From: Actinomycetes bacterium
GTDB taxonomy: Bacteria > Actinomycetota > Actinomycetes > Mycobacteriales > Mycobacteriaceae
DNA length: 64,000 bases
Direction of reading: 5' to 3'
Assembly: GCA_023461275.1 (NCBI GenBank)
Contig: JAEYMI010000062.1
Coordinates: 1-64,000 of the forward strand
Shown: piece by piece, positions 53,851-61,955 of the stretch
How positions within the stretch are numbered: position 1 is the stretch's first letter
Layout: the number at the start of each line of letters is the position of its first letter
The notes under the pieces: generated by a model
Told to the model about the DNA's origin: nothing
What the model saw: only the letters and a program-made list of their open reading frames with translations
Database searches by the model: none
Program-made: the position numbers and the translations under genes

Positions 53851-54945
53851 GTGAGTCGAGCAGAGTTCACCCCCGGTTCTCCGGCGGGTTCCGGTGCCAT
53901 CCGGTCCACGGATGTGACCGCGCGGGCGCAACGCTTCCCGCGGCTGCGCTACATGGGCTCCAAGTACCGGCTGCTCCCCCATCTGGAACGGGCGTTCGCC
54001 GACATCGGCGGCAACACCGCAGTCGACGCCTTCTCCGGCTCGGGCGTCGTCTCCTACCTCCTCAAGACGCAAGGTTTCGAGGTCACCAGCAACGACTTCC
54101 TGACCTTCCCGCACATCATCACCCGCGCCACCGTCGCCAACTCCAGCGTCCGGCTCGAACCCGCTCTGATCGACGAGATCTGCGGGCCACCCGCCGACGA
54201 CCGCGACTTCATCCAATCCACCTTCGACGGCCTCTACTTCGACGCCGACGACCGCGCCTTCCTCGATTCGGCGTGGTCGCACATCGACACCCTGCGCGGC
54301 TACCGACGAGACCTCGCGATATCCGCGCTGGTGCTGTCGGCGGCCCGCAAGCAACCGCGCGGGGTGTTCACCTTCACCGATTCCACCCGCTACGCCGACG
54401 GCCGACGCGACCTGCGGATGTCGCTGCGCGACCACTTCCGGTTGCGCGCGGCCGCCGAGTACAACGCGACGGTATTCAGCAACGGATCGTCGAATCGCAG
54501 TGTGTGCGGCGACATCTTCGACCTCGACGTCGCCGCCGCCCCCGACCTGGTCTACCTCGATCCGCCGTACGCCCCGCCCACCGACGACAACGACTACATC
54601 AAGCGCTACCACTTTCTCGAGGGCCTCAGCGCGTACTGGCGCGGCATGGAGATCATGGAGCACACCAAGACCAAGAAGCTGGTCAAACGCTTCACGCCGT
54701 TCGCCTACAAACGCACCATCGAAGACGCCCTGGTCCGCACGTTCGAGCACTTCGAGGACGCCGGGGCCATCGTGCTCTCCTACTCGTCGAACGCACTACC
54801 CGGCCCGGACCGCATCGTCGACCTGCTCGGCAAAGTGAAACCGTCGGTCGAGGTGATCGCCATCGACCACAAGTACAGCTTCGGTACGCACGCCGCCGCC
54901 ACCCGACGCGACGTCAGCGAGTATCTCTTCATCGGACGGGACTGA
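53851..54945 (+). CDS. D12-class DNA adenine (N6) methyltransferase
   Basis: 364 residues. Motif X/I region is LRYMGSKYRLLPHL, then VDAFSGSGVVSYLLKT (motif I, SAM binding) and catalytic motif IV LDPPYAPP (D237). Such enzymes methylate adenine in a short DNA site. It starts at GTG 53851 with a short N-terminal tail. The next gene, 21 bp downstream on the same strand, looks like a restriction endonuclease, so this is probably the modification half of a type II pair. Confidence 0.92.
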   Translation: MSRAEFTPGSPAGSGAIRSTDVTARAQRFPRLRYMGSKYRLLPHLERAFADIGGNTAVDAFSGSGVVSYLLKTQGFEVTSNDFLTFPHIITRATVANSSVRLEPALIDEICGPPADDRDFIQSTFDGLYFDADDRAFLDSAWSHIDTLRGYRRDLAISALVLSAARKQPRGVFTFTDSTRYADGRRDLRMSLRDHFRLRAAAEYNATVFSNGSSNRSVCGDIFDLDVAAAPDLVYLDPPYAPPTDDNDYIKRYHFLEGLSAYWRGMEIMEHTKTKKLVKRFTPFAYKRTIEDALVRTFEHFEDAGAIVLSYSSNALPGPDRIVDLLGKVKPSVEVIAIDHKYSFGTHAAATRRDVSEYLFIGRD

Positions 54946-54966
54946 GCCCGCAGGCTGCCCAGACTC

Positions 54967-55806
54967 ATGAGTGACGCCACTACCTTCGACGACTATCTGA
55001 ATACGCTGGGCCGCTTGACCTCTCATGTCGACCCGACGGCGTCGACGCCGGAGGCCGAACGTCTGGTGCGAGCCACCGAGAGTCTCGGGGAACTACTCGA
55101 CCTCGACATCGCCGGCCTGTCCGCATGGGTGCGCGATCACCCGAACGACGTCCCGGTGCTGGGTTTGGCGGTCGGGCTGTCGCAGGAGAAGCTGAAGAAC
55201 GCACTACGGGATCGCTTCGACACGACCGGCTGGCACGGGCTGGCGCGCGCCAAACCCGTCGACCTGATCACCTGGCTGGACACCGAGTTCGATCTGGTTC
55301 GCATGCTGCGTGCCCAGTTCTCCCGGACCTACACTTTCGCCGACATCCTGGTGGCCCGCGCCGGAAGTCGGGTCACCGCGACCCGCGCCGGGGCGTCGGG
55401 CCGCAAGATCGAAGACGAGATCGAGGCGATCGCCGTCGATCTCGGACTTCCGCACACGCTGCGCGGCCGGTTCACCGGACGCAACGGCCGAACCGCACCC
55501 GCCGACCTCATCGTCGGCGATCCGGAGAACGCCGACATCGTGGTGGCGGCCAAGGGATTCGACTCCACCGGCAGCAAACTGACCGACGCGGTCCGCGAGA
55601 TCGAGGAGATGGCCGAGGTCCGCCTCGCCAAGCAGCTCGTATTGGCGGTGATCGACGGAATCGGTTGGAAGTCACGGCAATCCGATCTTCGTCGTATCCA
55701 TCAGCTGTGGGCCGACAAGCAGATCGACGGCATGTACACCCTGGTCAGCCTGGACGCCTTCCGCGACGACGTCGAAGAATTCGCTCGACTGCGGCGGTTA
55801 CTGTAA
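54967..55806 (+). CDS. Probable type II restriction endonuclease with altered catalytic motif
   Basis: 279 residues, no signal or membrane segment. The C-terminal half has the layout of a PD-(D/E)xK nuclease: PADLIVGDPE (D180), then IVVAAKGFDSTGSKLTD, where the usual E/DxK is AAK (A194, K196). GSKLTDA and the surrounding helix match cognate restriction enzymes. The residue at the acidic position is Ala by a single base (GCG versus GAG), so the enzyme may be inactive or use another acid. Position behind a D12 methyltransferase supports the restriction role. Confidence 0.75.
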   Translation: MSDATTFDDYLNTLGRLTSHVDPTASTPEAERLVRATESLGELLDLDIAGLSAWVRDHPNDVPVLGLAVGLSQEKLKNALRDRFDTTGWHGLARAKPVDLITWLDTEFDLVRMLRAQFSRTYTFADILVARAGSRVTATRAGASGRKIEDEIEAIAVDLGLPHTLRGRFTGRNGRTAPADLIVGDPENADIVVAAKGFDSTGSKLTDAVREIEEMAEVRLAKQLVLAVIDGIGWKSRQSDLRRIHQLWADKQIDGMYTLVSLDAFRDDVEEFARLRRLL

Positions 55807-55821
55807 AGGTAAGGTGGCCTG

Positions 55822-56766
55822 ATGCTCTGGGACCAGCACGCCTGCCTGCCGCTGCAGATCGGCACCGACGTCGACGTCCTGACCCGATTTCGCAGTGCCA
55901 GTGGCACTTTCGTGTCGGTCAACGCCGGCTACTCGCCGCATTCCTTCGCGGATTCGACGGCACTGCTCACCTATTATCGCGCCCAGATCGATGCCCACAC
56001 CGAACTGCAGCTGGCGTCCGGCACCGATGACGTCACTGCGATCATCGGCCGGGGCGAGATCGCCGTCGTCTTCGACCTGGAGGATTCCGGTCCCGTCGAC
56101 GGTGACCTGGCCAACCTCGCGCGCCTGGCCGACCTCGGGGTGCGCACCATGCTGCCGAGCTACAACCACGCCAACCGCGCAGGGTGTGGCTGCCTCGACG
56201 CCGACGACACTGGCCTCACCGCGTGGGGTGCCGAGTTGGTCGCGGAGATGAATCGCGTCGGCGTCGTGCCCGACGGATCCCATTGCAGCACAAGGACCGG
56301 CCTGGACATGTGCGAGGTCTCGGAGCTACCGGTGATCTACAGCCATTCGTGTATGCGGGCGGTGTGGGATCACCCACGCAACATCACCGACGACCAGGCT
56401 CGTGCCGCCGCCGCGACCGGCGGAGTCGTCGGCATCACCGGCGTCGGAATCTTCTTGGGCCCCAACACCCCGACGCTGGAAGCGTTCACGCGGCACCTGG
56501 AGTATGCCGTCGAACTGGTTGGTGTGGAGCACGTCGGCATCAGCAGCGACCATTCCTTCGACCGGGACGACTTCAACCGCGAGCTACTCACTCATCCTGA
56601 GGCATTCGACGAGAGCTACACGCGGTGGGGACCGATCCAGTGGATGGAACCGGAGGTGTTCGTCACCATCGGAACCCATCTCGCGGGCCGTGGCTGGGCG
56701 GACGACGACATCCGAGCCGTCGTGGGCGACAACTTCTTTCGGGTCGCGCAGCAGACCTGGAAGTGA
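55822..56766 (+). CDS. Membrane-dipeptidase-like protein (peptidase M19)
   Basis: 314 residues of the renal-dipeptidase TIM barrel. Family blocks include VVFDLEDSGPV (bridging Glu region), TAWGAELVAEMNRVGVVPDG followed by SH, and VIYSHSCMRAVWDHPRNI, plus HVGISSDHSFD near the end. The first metal motif HxD is DQHAC, so the Asp is missing; a relaxed or altered metal site is likely. It may hydrolyse dipeptides or related amides. It lies 15 bp after the putative restriction gene and may be cotranscribed, though functionally unrelated. Confidence 0.85.
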   Translation: MLWDQHACLPLQIGTDVDVLTRFRSASGTFVSVNAGYSPHSFADSTALLTYYRAQIDAHTELQLASGTDDVTAIIGRGEIAVVFDLEDSGPVDGDLANLARLADLGVRTMLPSYNHANRAGCGCLDADDTGLTAWGAELVAEMNRVGVVPDGSHCSTRTGLDMCEVSELPVIYSHSCMRAVWDHPRNITDDQARAAAATGGVVGITGVGIFLGPNTPTLEAFTRHLEYAVELVGVEHVGISSDHSFDRDDFNRELLTHPEAFDESYTRWGPIQWMEPEVFVTIGTHLAGRGWADDDIRAVVGDNFFRVAQQTWK

Positions 56767-56785
56767 GCAGAAAACGGGGCCCGGT

Positions 56786-58231
56786 TCACGCCAGGCGCGG
56801 CAGCCGCACCCAGAACGTCGCGCCCTCGCCTGGCGTCGACTCGACGCCCACCCGGCCGGCATGCGCACCGACCAGCGCCGACACGATCGACAGCCCCAAT
56901 CCGCTTCCGCCGCCACGTTCACCGCGGTAGCGCGAGGAGTCACCGCGATAGAAACGCTCGAAGACCTTCGCCTGTTCGTCGGGAGTCAGACCCTGGCCGG
57001 TGTCGGCGACGGTGAGCACGACGTCGTCGAAGCCCGGCCCGGAATCCACTGCGACGCCGACGGTGATCACCGAATCCTCCGGCGTGTGGGCGATCGCGTT
57101 GCCGATCAGGTTGCGCAACACCTGAACCAGGCGCGCGGAATCGCCGGAGACCATGGGCGGTTCGTCGGACGGTGCGACGTCGAGGGTGATCTTCTTGCCG
57201 GGCGCGGAGACTCGCGCGGCCTGTACGGCGTCGGCGGCCAGTGCCAGCATGTCGACCGGGTCGGAGGCGATCGGCCGATGCGCATCGAGCCGGGCCAGCA
57301 TCAGCAGGTCTTCGACGAGTAGCCCCATCCGTCCGGCCTCGGTGTTGATGCGCGACATGGCATCTGCGGCATCGGGCACGCCGCCCTGCTGGTAGAGCTC
57401 GGCGAAGCCCTTGATCGATGTCAGCGGGGTTCGCAATTCGTGGCTGGCGTCGGCGACGAACTGCCGCATCTTCTCCTCCGACGCCCGTGCCTGCTGCTCG
57501 GAGGCGGCAGTCGCGGAGAACGCGCGCTGGATCTGGCCGAGCATGGTGTTCAACGACTCCGACAGGCTGCCCACCTCGGTGTTCGGCGGGGCCGGCGGTA
57601 CGCGCATGTTGAGGTTGCCCGCGGCGATGGCATGCGCGGTCTCCTCGACTCGGCGCAACGGACGCAGGCTCGAGCGCACCAGCAGGTAGCTGAGGATGCC
57701 GATCGCGACGACCACTGCCAGCCCGATTCCCAGCTGCAGCCACATCAGGCGCGACAGGGTGGCGTCGACGTCGGTGAGCGGCGTGGCCACCGTCGACTGG
57801 CCAAAGCTGTTGGTAGTTCGGATGACTCGCCAATCCGGGCCGTCGCCGTCGGCGGATTTGACGGTCGTCGGGTTGACGTTCGACGCCAGGCCGTTGAGGT
57901 CAGGTTCGTCGGCAAAGTCGTTGTTGGAGACCGTCATCCCGTTGCTCAAGGTGGTCTGCGTGAAGTACTGCGACGGCGGTCGGCGTGGTCCCGCCGGCAG
58001 TCCGCCGGGACCGCCGGGTCCCATCGCTGGATCCCGCGGGCGCGCCCAGGTGTCGACGGCAGCGATCAGACCATCGTCGGTGCGCGACATCAGGTCCTGC
58101 TTCATTGCCGACGCCACCGCCAGCCCCGACGCCAGCAAGCCGAGCGTCACCAGGACGAGAATGACACCCACCAGCGAAAGACGCAGCGGAACACCGCGTT
58201 TCACTGTGGCCGGCGAGCTGGAGTCGGTCAT
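56786..58231 (-). CDS. phoR: Two-component sensor histidine kinase, PhoR-like
   Basis: 481 residues. TM1 at about 18-42; an extracytoplasmic sensor with a Pro/Gly-rich loop (DPAMGPGGPGGLPAGPRRP); TM2 at about 168-190; HAMP at about 190-242; HisKA with VADASHELRTPLTSIKGFA (H264); HATPase_c with NAIAHTPEDS (N box), VADTGQGL and GGSGLGLSIV. It phosphorylates the upstream response regulator. Its ATG overlaps the regulator stop by 4 bases (58228-58231). The name follows the regulator's resemblance to mycobacterial PhoP. Confidence 0.88.
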   Translation of the reverse strand: MTDSSSPATVKRGVPLRLSLVGVILVLVTLGLLASGLAVASAMKQDLMSRTDDGLIAAVDTWARPRDPAMGPGGPGGLPAGPRRPPSQYFTQTTLSNGMTVSNNDFADEPDLNGLASNVNPTTVKSADGDGPDWRVIRTTNSFGQSTVATPLTDVDATLSRLMWLQLGIGLAVVVAIGILSYLLVRSSLRPLRRVEETAHAIAAGNLNMRVPPAPPNTEVGSLSESLNTMLGQIQRAFSATAASEQQARASEEKMRQFVADASHELRTPLTSIKGFAELYQQGGVPDAADAMSRINTEAGRMGLLVEDLLMLARLDAHRPIASDPVDMLALAADAVQAARVSAPGKKITLDVAPSDEPPMVSGDSARLVQVLRNLIGNAIAHTPEDSVITVGVAVDSGPGFDDVVLTVADTGQGLTPDEQAKVFERFYRGDSSRYRGERGGGSGLGLSIVSALVGAHAGRVGVESTPGEGATFWVRLPRLA

Positions 58232-58971
58232 CGGTCGCGTGGCTCCCGCATCACGTAGCCGACACCACGCAGCGTGTGGATGAGCCTCTTGTCGCCGGTG
58301 TCGAGCTTGCGTCGCAGATAGGACACATAGGATTCGACGACGTTGACCTCGCCACCGAAGTCGTAGTTCCAGACGTGGTCAAGGATGCGCGGTTTGGACA
58401 GCACCGTTCCGGCGTTGACCATGAAGTAGCGCAACAGGGTGAATTCGGTGGGCGAGAGCGCGACCAGCTCGCCGGCTTTCCACACCTCGTGGGTTTCGTC
58501 GTCGAGTTCGATGTCGGCGAAGGTGATTCGCGATGCCTGCTTGGCCTTCTCGTCGAATCCGTTGCGGCGGAGCAGCACCTGCAGGCGGGCGACCACCTCT
58601 TCGAGGCTGAACGGTTTGGTGACGTAGTCGTCGCCACCGATGGTGAGGCCGTTGATCTTGTCTTCGACCGAATCCCGGGCCGATAGGAATAGTGCGGGCG
58701 CTTCGACCCCGTCGGCCCGCAGCCGACGCAGCAGTCCGAAGCCGTCCATGCCGGGCATCATCACGTCGAGGATCAGCGCGTCAGGTTTGAAGGTCCGGCA
58801 CCTATCGAGCGCGGCCGGACCGTTCTCGGCGGTCTGCACCTCGTAGCCCTGGAACTTCAACGACACGCTCAGCAGCTCACGGATGTTCTCCTCGTCGTCC
58901 ACGACGAGAATCCGGGCGCCGTTGCCGGTGCCGTTCTTGCTTGCATTGCTGGCGGTCATCGAATCAGTCAC
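58228..58971 (-). CDS. phoP: OmpR-family response regulator, PhoP-like
   Basis: About 247 residues (GTG start; an ATG 12 bases later gives 243). Receiver domain: ILVVDDEENIRELLSVSLKF, phospho-acceptor Asp in ALILDVMMPGMDGFGLL (about D69), then FLSARDSVEDKINGLTIGGD. A C-terminal winged helix follows (LSPTEFTLLRYFMVNAGTVL, YVSYLRRKLDTG). Near-identity of the receiver pattern to M. tuberculosis PhoP, recalled, suggests the same pathway (phosphate/pH, lipid control). Coupled to the sensor gene. Confidence 0.9.
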   Translation of the reverse strand: MTDSMTASNASKNGTGNGARILVVDDEENIRELLSVSLKFQGYEVQTAENGPAALDRCRTFKPDALILDVMMPGMDGFGLLRRLRADGVEAPALFLSARDSVEDKINGLTIGGDDYVTKPFSLEEVVARLQVLLRRNGFDEKAKQASRITFADIELDDETHEVWKAGELVALSPTEFTLLRYFMVNAGTVLSKPRILDHVWNYDFGGEVNVVESYVSYLRRKLDTGDKRLIHTLRGVGYVMREPRDR

Positions 58972-59059
58972 CACCTCACAGTCCCCTACCAGTCTGCCAT
59001 CGAACTGGGCACAGACTGTGAGCTTTCTGTGAGTGCTGAGCTGGGGCGATGTGCAAGCC

Positions 59060-59205
59060 CGTCGACGGCGCCCGGTCCCTCGTCGACAGCGCCCGGTCCC
59101 TCGTCGACAGCGCCCGGTCCTCGTCGACGGCGCCCGGTCCCACGTCGACAGCGCCCTGCTCTGCATCGACGGCGCCCAACTTGGGGTCGACGGCGCCCAG
59201 CTCCG
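59060..59205. repeat. Tandem array, 7 units of about 21 bp
   Basis: On this strand the cores read CGTCGACGGCGCCC or CGTCGACAGCGCCC (first-base variants CATCG, GGTCG), i.e. the complement of GGGCGCCGTCGACG. Linkers are GGTCCCT, GGTCCCT, GGTCCT, GGTCCCA, TGCTCTG, AACTTGG and a final AGCTCCG. It ends 2 bases before the stop codon of the nucleotidyltransferase gene. Same core and spacing as at 39705 and 53267. Confidence 0.93.
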
Positions 59206-59207
59206 GC

Positions 59208-59843
59208 TCAGAGTCCAAGCCACGGATGATCCGGGTGATGAGCCCGAAGATACTCAACGGGGGCCGACCGGGCCGACTCGTCGAGCACCGGCCATGCGCG
59301 TTCGACGTCAGAGGTGTCCTTGGGGCGTGCCGCCTTCGCCTTGAACATCAGTACGATCTCGGGATTCAGGTAGCGGACGCCGTCAGACATCCAGGTCACC
59401 GACTCGAGCGGATGCGCCGCGTCGGTGCGCTTGTTCATCCAGAGCCCGTCCCGATCGCGGGTGATGAGCACGTCCAGCAGCCACGGCGAATCGGCATCGC
59501 GCCGTAGCCACACCTGATCGGCGGAGTCTGCGGGTTCGTCGTCGACGGTTACGGGCCGTAGGCCATCCGGCCCGACGCTCCACACATGCCATGGCGCAAT
59601 GGCCCCGACAAGTTCCCCGACGTCGCGGCGGAACATACCGACGTCGATATCTTCGTGGTCGCGGGATCGACCAGTCGCAGCGTCGATAGCCCAGCCGCCG
59701 GCGATCCACCAGGGCGCGTCGAAGTCGGCCAGGCTATCGGCGACGTCAGTCGGCGTGACCGATGCCCACCGGCCGTACAGCTTCTGAAACTCTTCTGCAT
59801 CAGCATCTTTGGGACTGTTGAGTGGATAAGGGTCTCGATACAC
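59208..59843 (-). CDS. Aminoglycoside-nucleotidyltransferase-like protein
   Basis: About 211 residues if GTG at 59843 is used. The nucleotidyltransferase signature is clear: PWWIAGGWAIDAATGRSRD with the GGWAxD loop, then DHEDIDVGMFRRD with the acidic DxD pair. The C-terminal part has LVLITRDRDGLWMNKR-like segments and a predicted extra domain. Relatives add nucleotides to aminoglycosides or unknown substrates. The frame is open far upstream and the only in-frame start candidate near the conserved part lies inside a dispersed repeat, so the start is uncertain. A 21-bp array abuts its stop. Confidence 0.75.
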   Translation of the reverse strand: MYRDPYPLNSPKDADAEEFQKLYGRWASVTPTDVADSLADFDAPWWIAGGWAIDAATGRSRDHEDIDVGMFRRDVGELVGAIAPWHVWSVGPDGLRPVTVDDEPADSADQVWLRRDADSPWLLDVLITRDRDGLWMNKRTDAAHPLESVTWMSDGVRYLNPEIVLMFKAKAARPKDTSDVERAWPVLDESARSAPVEYLRAHHPDHPWLGL

Positions 59844-59876
59844 CCCTCGCCTATCGGCTCGGGGCACTCGACCAGC
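59831..59876. repeat. Dispersed intergenic repeat copy
   Basis: GGTCTCGATACACCCCTCGC ... GGGCACTCGACCAGC, 46 bp, close to 18255-18300 and complementary to 28327-28371. It overlaps the likely start of the nucleotidyltransferase gene. Confidence 0.8.
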
Positions 59877-59887
59877 AGACGTATCAC

Positions 59888-61072
59888 TCACTTCGCCACC
59901 GACTTCATGAACGGTGCCGGGTAGCCGGTGGTCGGGCGTACGTCGCCGAGCCATGCGGTGAGGTCGTCGGCGCGTGCGGTGAGCGCCTTCGACGCGGAGG
60001 CGGGCACCTTTTCGAGCAGATGTAGCCGTACCGCGCCGTCGGCGTCGCGGTACCAGCCACCGACGATCCGCCCGCCCCACCATGCGGTCTGCCCGCCATT
60101 TCCGTTGCGGTCGAACAGATGTGACGCATGCTCGCCGAGGTAAAAGTCGCGTTCCTTGTGGCCCATGGTCGTCGGGTCCAGTTCGGGGAGCAGCGCCGCA
60201 CCCGATTCCACATCCTCGTCGCCGAGGTCGTCGGCCATCACGTAACCTGTTGCACCACTGTCGAGTTCGACCTCGACGACGTCGAGCTCACCCAGTGCGG
60301 CCCGAACATCCCTTTTGGTCGATCCCAGCCACCAGACGATGTCGGTCTCGGTTCCGGGGCCGAAGGCGCGCAACCAACGCTCGATGAGCACCTGACAGCC
60401 CTCGGCGACAGTCACTTCCGGCAGTTCCTCACCCAGCCAGGCAGACATCAGCGCCCACTTTGGTCGGGACAGATACCATCCCAAGGTATTGGGCCCGCGG
60501 ACGATGTCTCCGGCCGCGTCCATCATGTTGAGCACTCGCGGGCCCATCGGCACGCTGCCGCCCCAGCTCTTGCCCTCGGCGACCCTCACGTAGCCGTCCA
60601 ATGCAGGAAGTCGCTCACGTAACTCCTTGGACGACAACGCACTTCCATCGGACAACTCTTCCAAGACCGCCTGACGGGCCGTGTCGATCCAGGCATCCTC
60701 GTCGTCGAAGTCCGGGCTGCGTCGGAGGTCGCGCAACATGTTGGTGCGCTCCGACGCGGTGATGCGCGGCCCGAGCGCACCCACCGCCGCGGCCAGGGTG
60801 TCGCGCCCGAAGACGAACAGCGTGCGCCGCATCGCGAGATGCTTCACCAGCGACCGGCTTTCGTACAGTGCCTCATCCATCAGAGCGGGCTCGAAGCCAC
60901 GCATCCGCGCCCAGGTGGAGAGGTACACCGTCGACGCGGTGGTGGAGTGCAGGGCGACCATCGAATCGACCACTGCGGCAACAGAATCTGCGTGTGAGGA
61001 AGCAGCCAGCCGGTGCCTGCACATCAACCGTCGTCGACGCTGCGCGTCGGAAATCTTCGGTCGCGCGGTCAC
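59888..61072 (-). CDS. Winged-helix HTH_42-family protein (AlkZ/YcaQ-like)
   Basis: 394 residues. The family pattern runs from an N-terminal helix-turn-helix-rich part (RLMCRHRLAASSHADSV, VVDSMVALHSTTASTVYLS) to the C-terminal LLPELDPTTMGHKERDFYLG and HLFDRNGNGGQTAWWGGRIV. AlkZ members unhook DNA crosslinks; many actinobacterial relatives lack proof of glycosylase function. The GTG start at 61072 overlaps the stop of the upstream RidA gene (GTGA), so the two are coupled. Confidence 0.88.
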   Translation of the reverse strand: MTARPKISDAQRRRRLMCRHRLAASSHADSVAAVVDSMVALHSTTASTVYLSTWARMRGFEPALMDEALYESRSLVKHLAMRRTLFVFGRDTLAAAVGALGPRITASERTNMLRDLRRSPDFDDEDAWIDTARQAVLEELSDGSALSSKELRERLPALDGYVRVAEGKSWGGSVPMGPRVLNMMDAAGDIVRGPNTLGWYLSRPKWALMSAWLGEELPEVTVAEGCQVLIERWLRAFGPGTETDIVWWLGSTKRDVRAALGELDVVEVELDSGATGYVMADDLGDEDVESGAALLPELDPTTMGHKERDFYLGEHASHLFDRNGNGGQTAWWGGRIVGGWYRDADGAVRLHLLEKVPASASKALTARADDLTAWLGDVRPTTGYPAPFMKSVAK

Positions 61073-61461
61073 GGTGCCGCGATCGCGTCGACCTCGACAA
61101 CCTGACCAGGATAGGGCAACGCGGCCACGGCCAGTAACATCGCCGGCGGCACCTGAGAATCGAACTCGGCGTTCACTTCCTCCCACACCCGCGCCAAAGC
61201 CGTCTCATCACCAACGACGACGTACACGGTGAGCTTGGCGATCTCGGCGAACGCGCACCGCTGATCGGCGAGCACCGTGCGCAGGTTGACCAGACACCGC
61301 CGCACCTGCGCCAGTGCGTCACCCGGCGCGACAACGCCGCCGTCTGCGTCGAGCGGCGAGATACCGGCCGTGAACAGCAGCGGACCCGACGAAACTGTTG
61401 CGCTATAGGAAAATCCGCCGTCGAATAGTCCTGCTGGTCGGTGCAGCGCAACGCGTGACAT
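61069..61461 (-). CDS. RidA-family (YjgF) deaminase-like protein
   Basis: 130 residues. The family ring of conserved blocks is present: FSYSATVSSGPLLFTAGISP, a central DALAQVRRCLVNLRTVL and the C-terminal PPAMLLAVAALPYPGQVVEV. The Arg that normally follows the P-P motif (…RxAV…) is replaced in this copy by Met-Leu, so activity may differ from RidA enamine hydrolase. Coupled by a 4-bp overlap to the HTH_42 gene. Confidence 0.87.
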   Translation of the reverse strand: MSRVALHRPAGLFDGGFSYSATVSSGPLLFTAGISPLDADGGVVAPGDALAQVRRCLVNLRTVLADQRCAFAEIAKLTVYVVVGDETALARVWEEVNAEFDSQVPPAMLLAVAALPYPGQVVEVDAIAAP

Positions 61462-61500
61462 GTGTCGATCCTAAGCAGTAAACCCCGAGCGGAAAAGCAA

Positions 61501-61532
61501 CGTACCCGCCGGGATATGTCCCGACGGGTACG
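61501..61532 (-). terminator. Intrinsic terminator downstream of the small secreted protein gene
   Basis: CGTACCCG-C-CGGGA with TCCCG-A-CGGGTACG around loop TATG, a 13-bp stem with one internal mismatch, 35 bases past the stop codon at 61567. Confidence 0.85.
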
Positions 61533-61566
61533 TGACGTAGATGGCCCGGACCGGGCCGAGGTGACG

Positions 61567-61836
61567 CTACTTCGGCAGCAGTCCGCTGACGAGATCGGCG
61601 GCGCCCGCCAGCGACGGGTTCTGCTCACCGAACTTGTCGAGCGCGAGGCGGATGTTGTCCAGGGTCGGCTGCGCGTCCTGTGTGGCTTCGTCAACCGAGG
61701 CGGGCGGAGTCGGCGCGGCCGATGCGACCGGTGCCACAACCGTCATCCCACCGGCGATGGCCAAGCCTGCCAGTCCGGCGACGATGCCGCGTCGACGACG
61801 AAGGGCCGACTTGCTTCCAGTGAATTCTCGATGCAT
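61567..61836 (-). CDS. Small secreted protein of unknown function
   Basis: About 89 residues if ATG 61836 is used. Basic start (SALRRRRGIVAGLAG), hydrophobic core and cleavage near ASA-AP (about 41) predict export. The mature peptide of about 48 residues is Pro/Ala/Asp-rich (TPPASVDEATQDAQPTLDN) and ends GAADLVSGLLPK. GGGAG lies upstream of the ATG. A hairpin terminator follows. No family recognised. Confidence 0.78.
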   Translation of the reverse strand: MHREFTGSKSALRRRRGIVAGLAGLAIAGGMTVVAPVASAAPTPPASVDEATQDAQPTLDNIRLALDKFGEQNPSLAGAADLVSGLLPK

Positions 61837-61955
61837 TTTTCTCCCATTTCTCCAGTGCCCCCAACCCAAGAGGAGCTGGCCGAGACTTCACCATACAAAA
61901 CGCACCTGACCGGACAAGTGGACCGCCGGCCACGATCGGGTTGCGCAGGGGTGGC

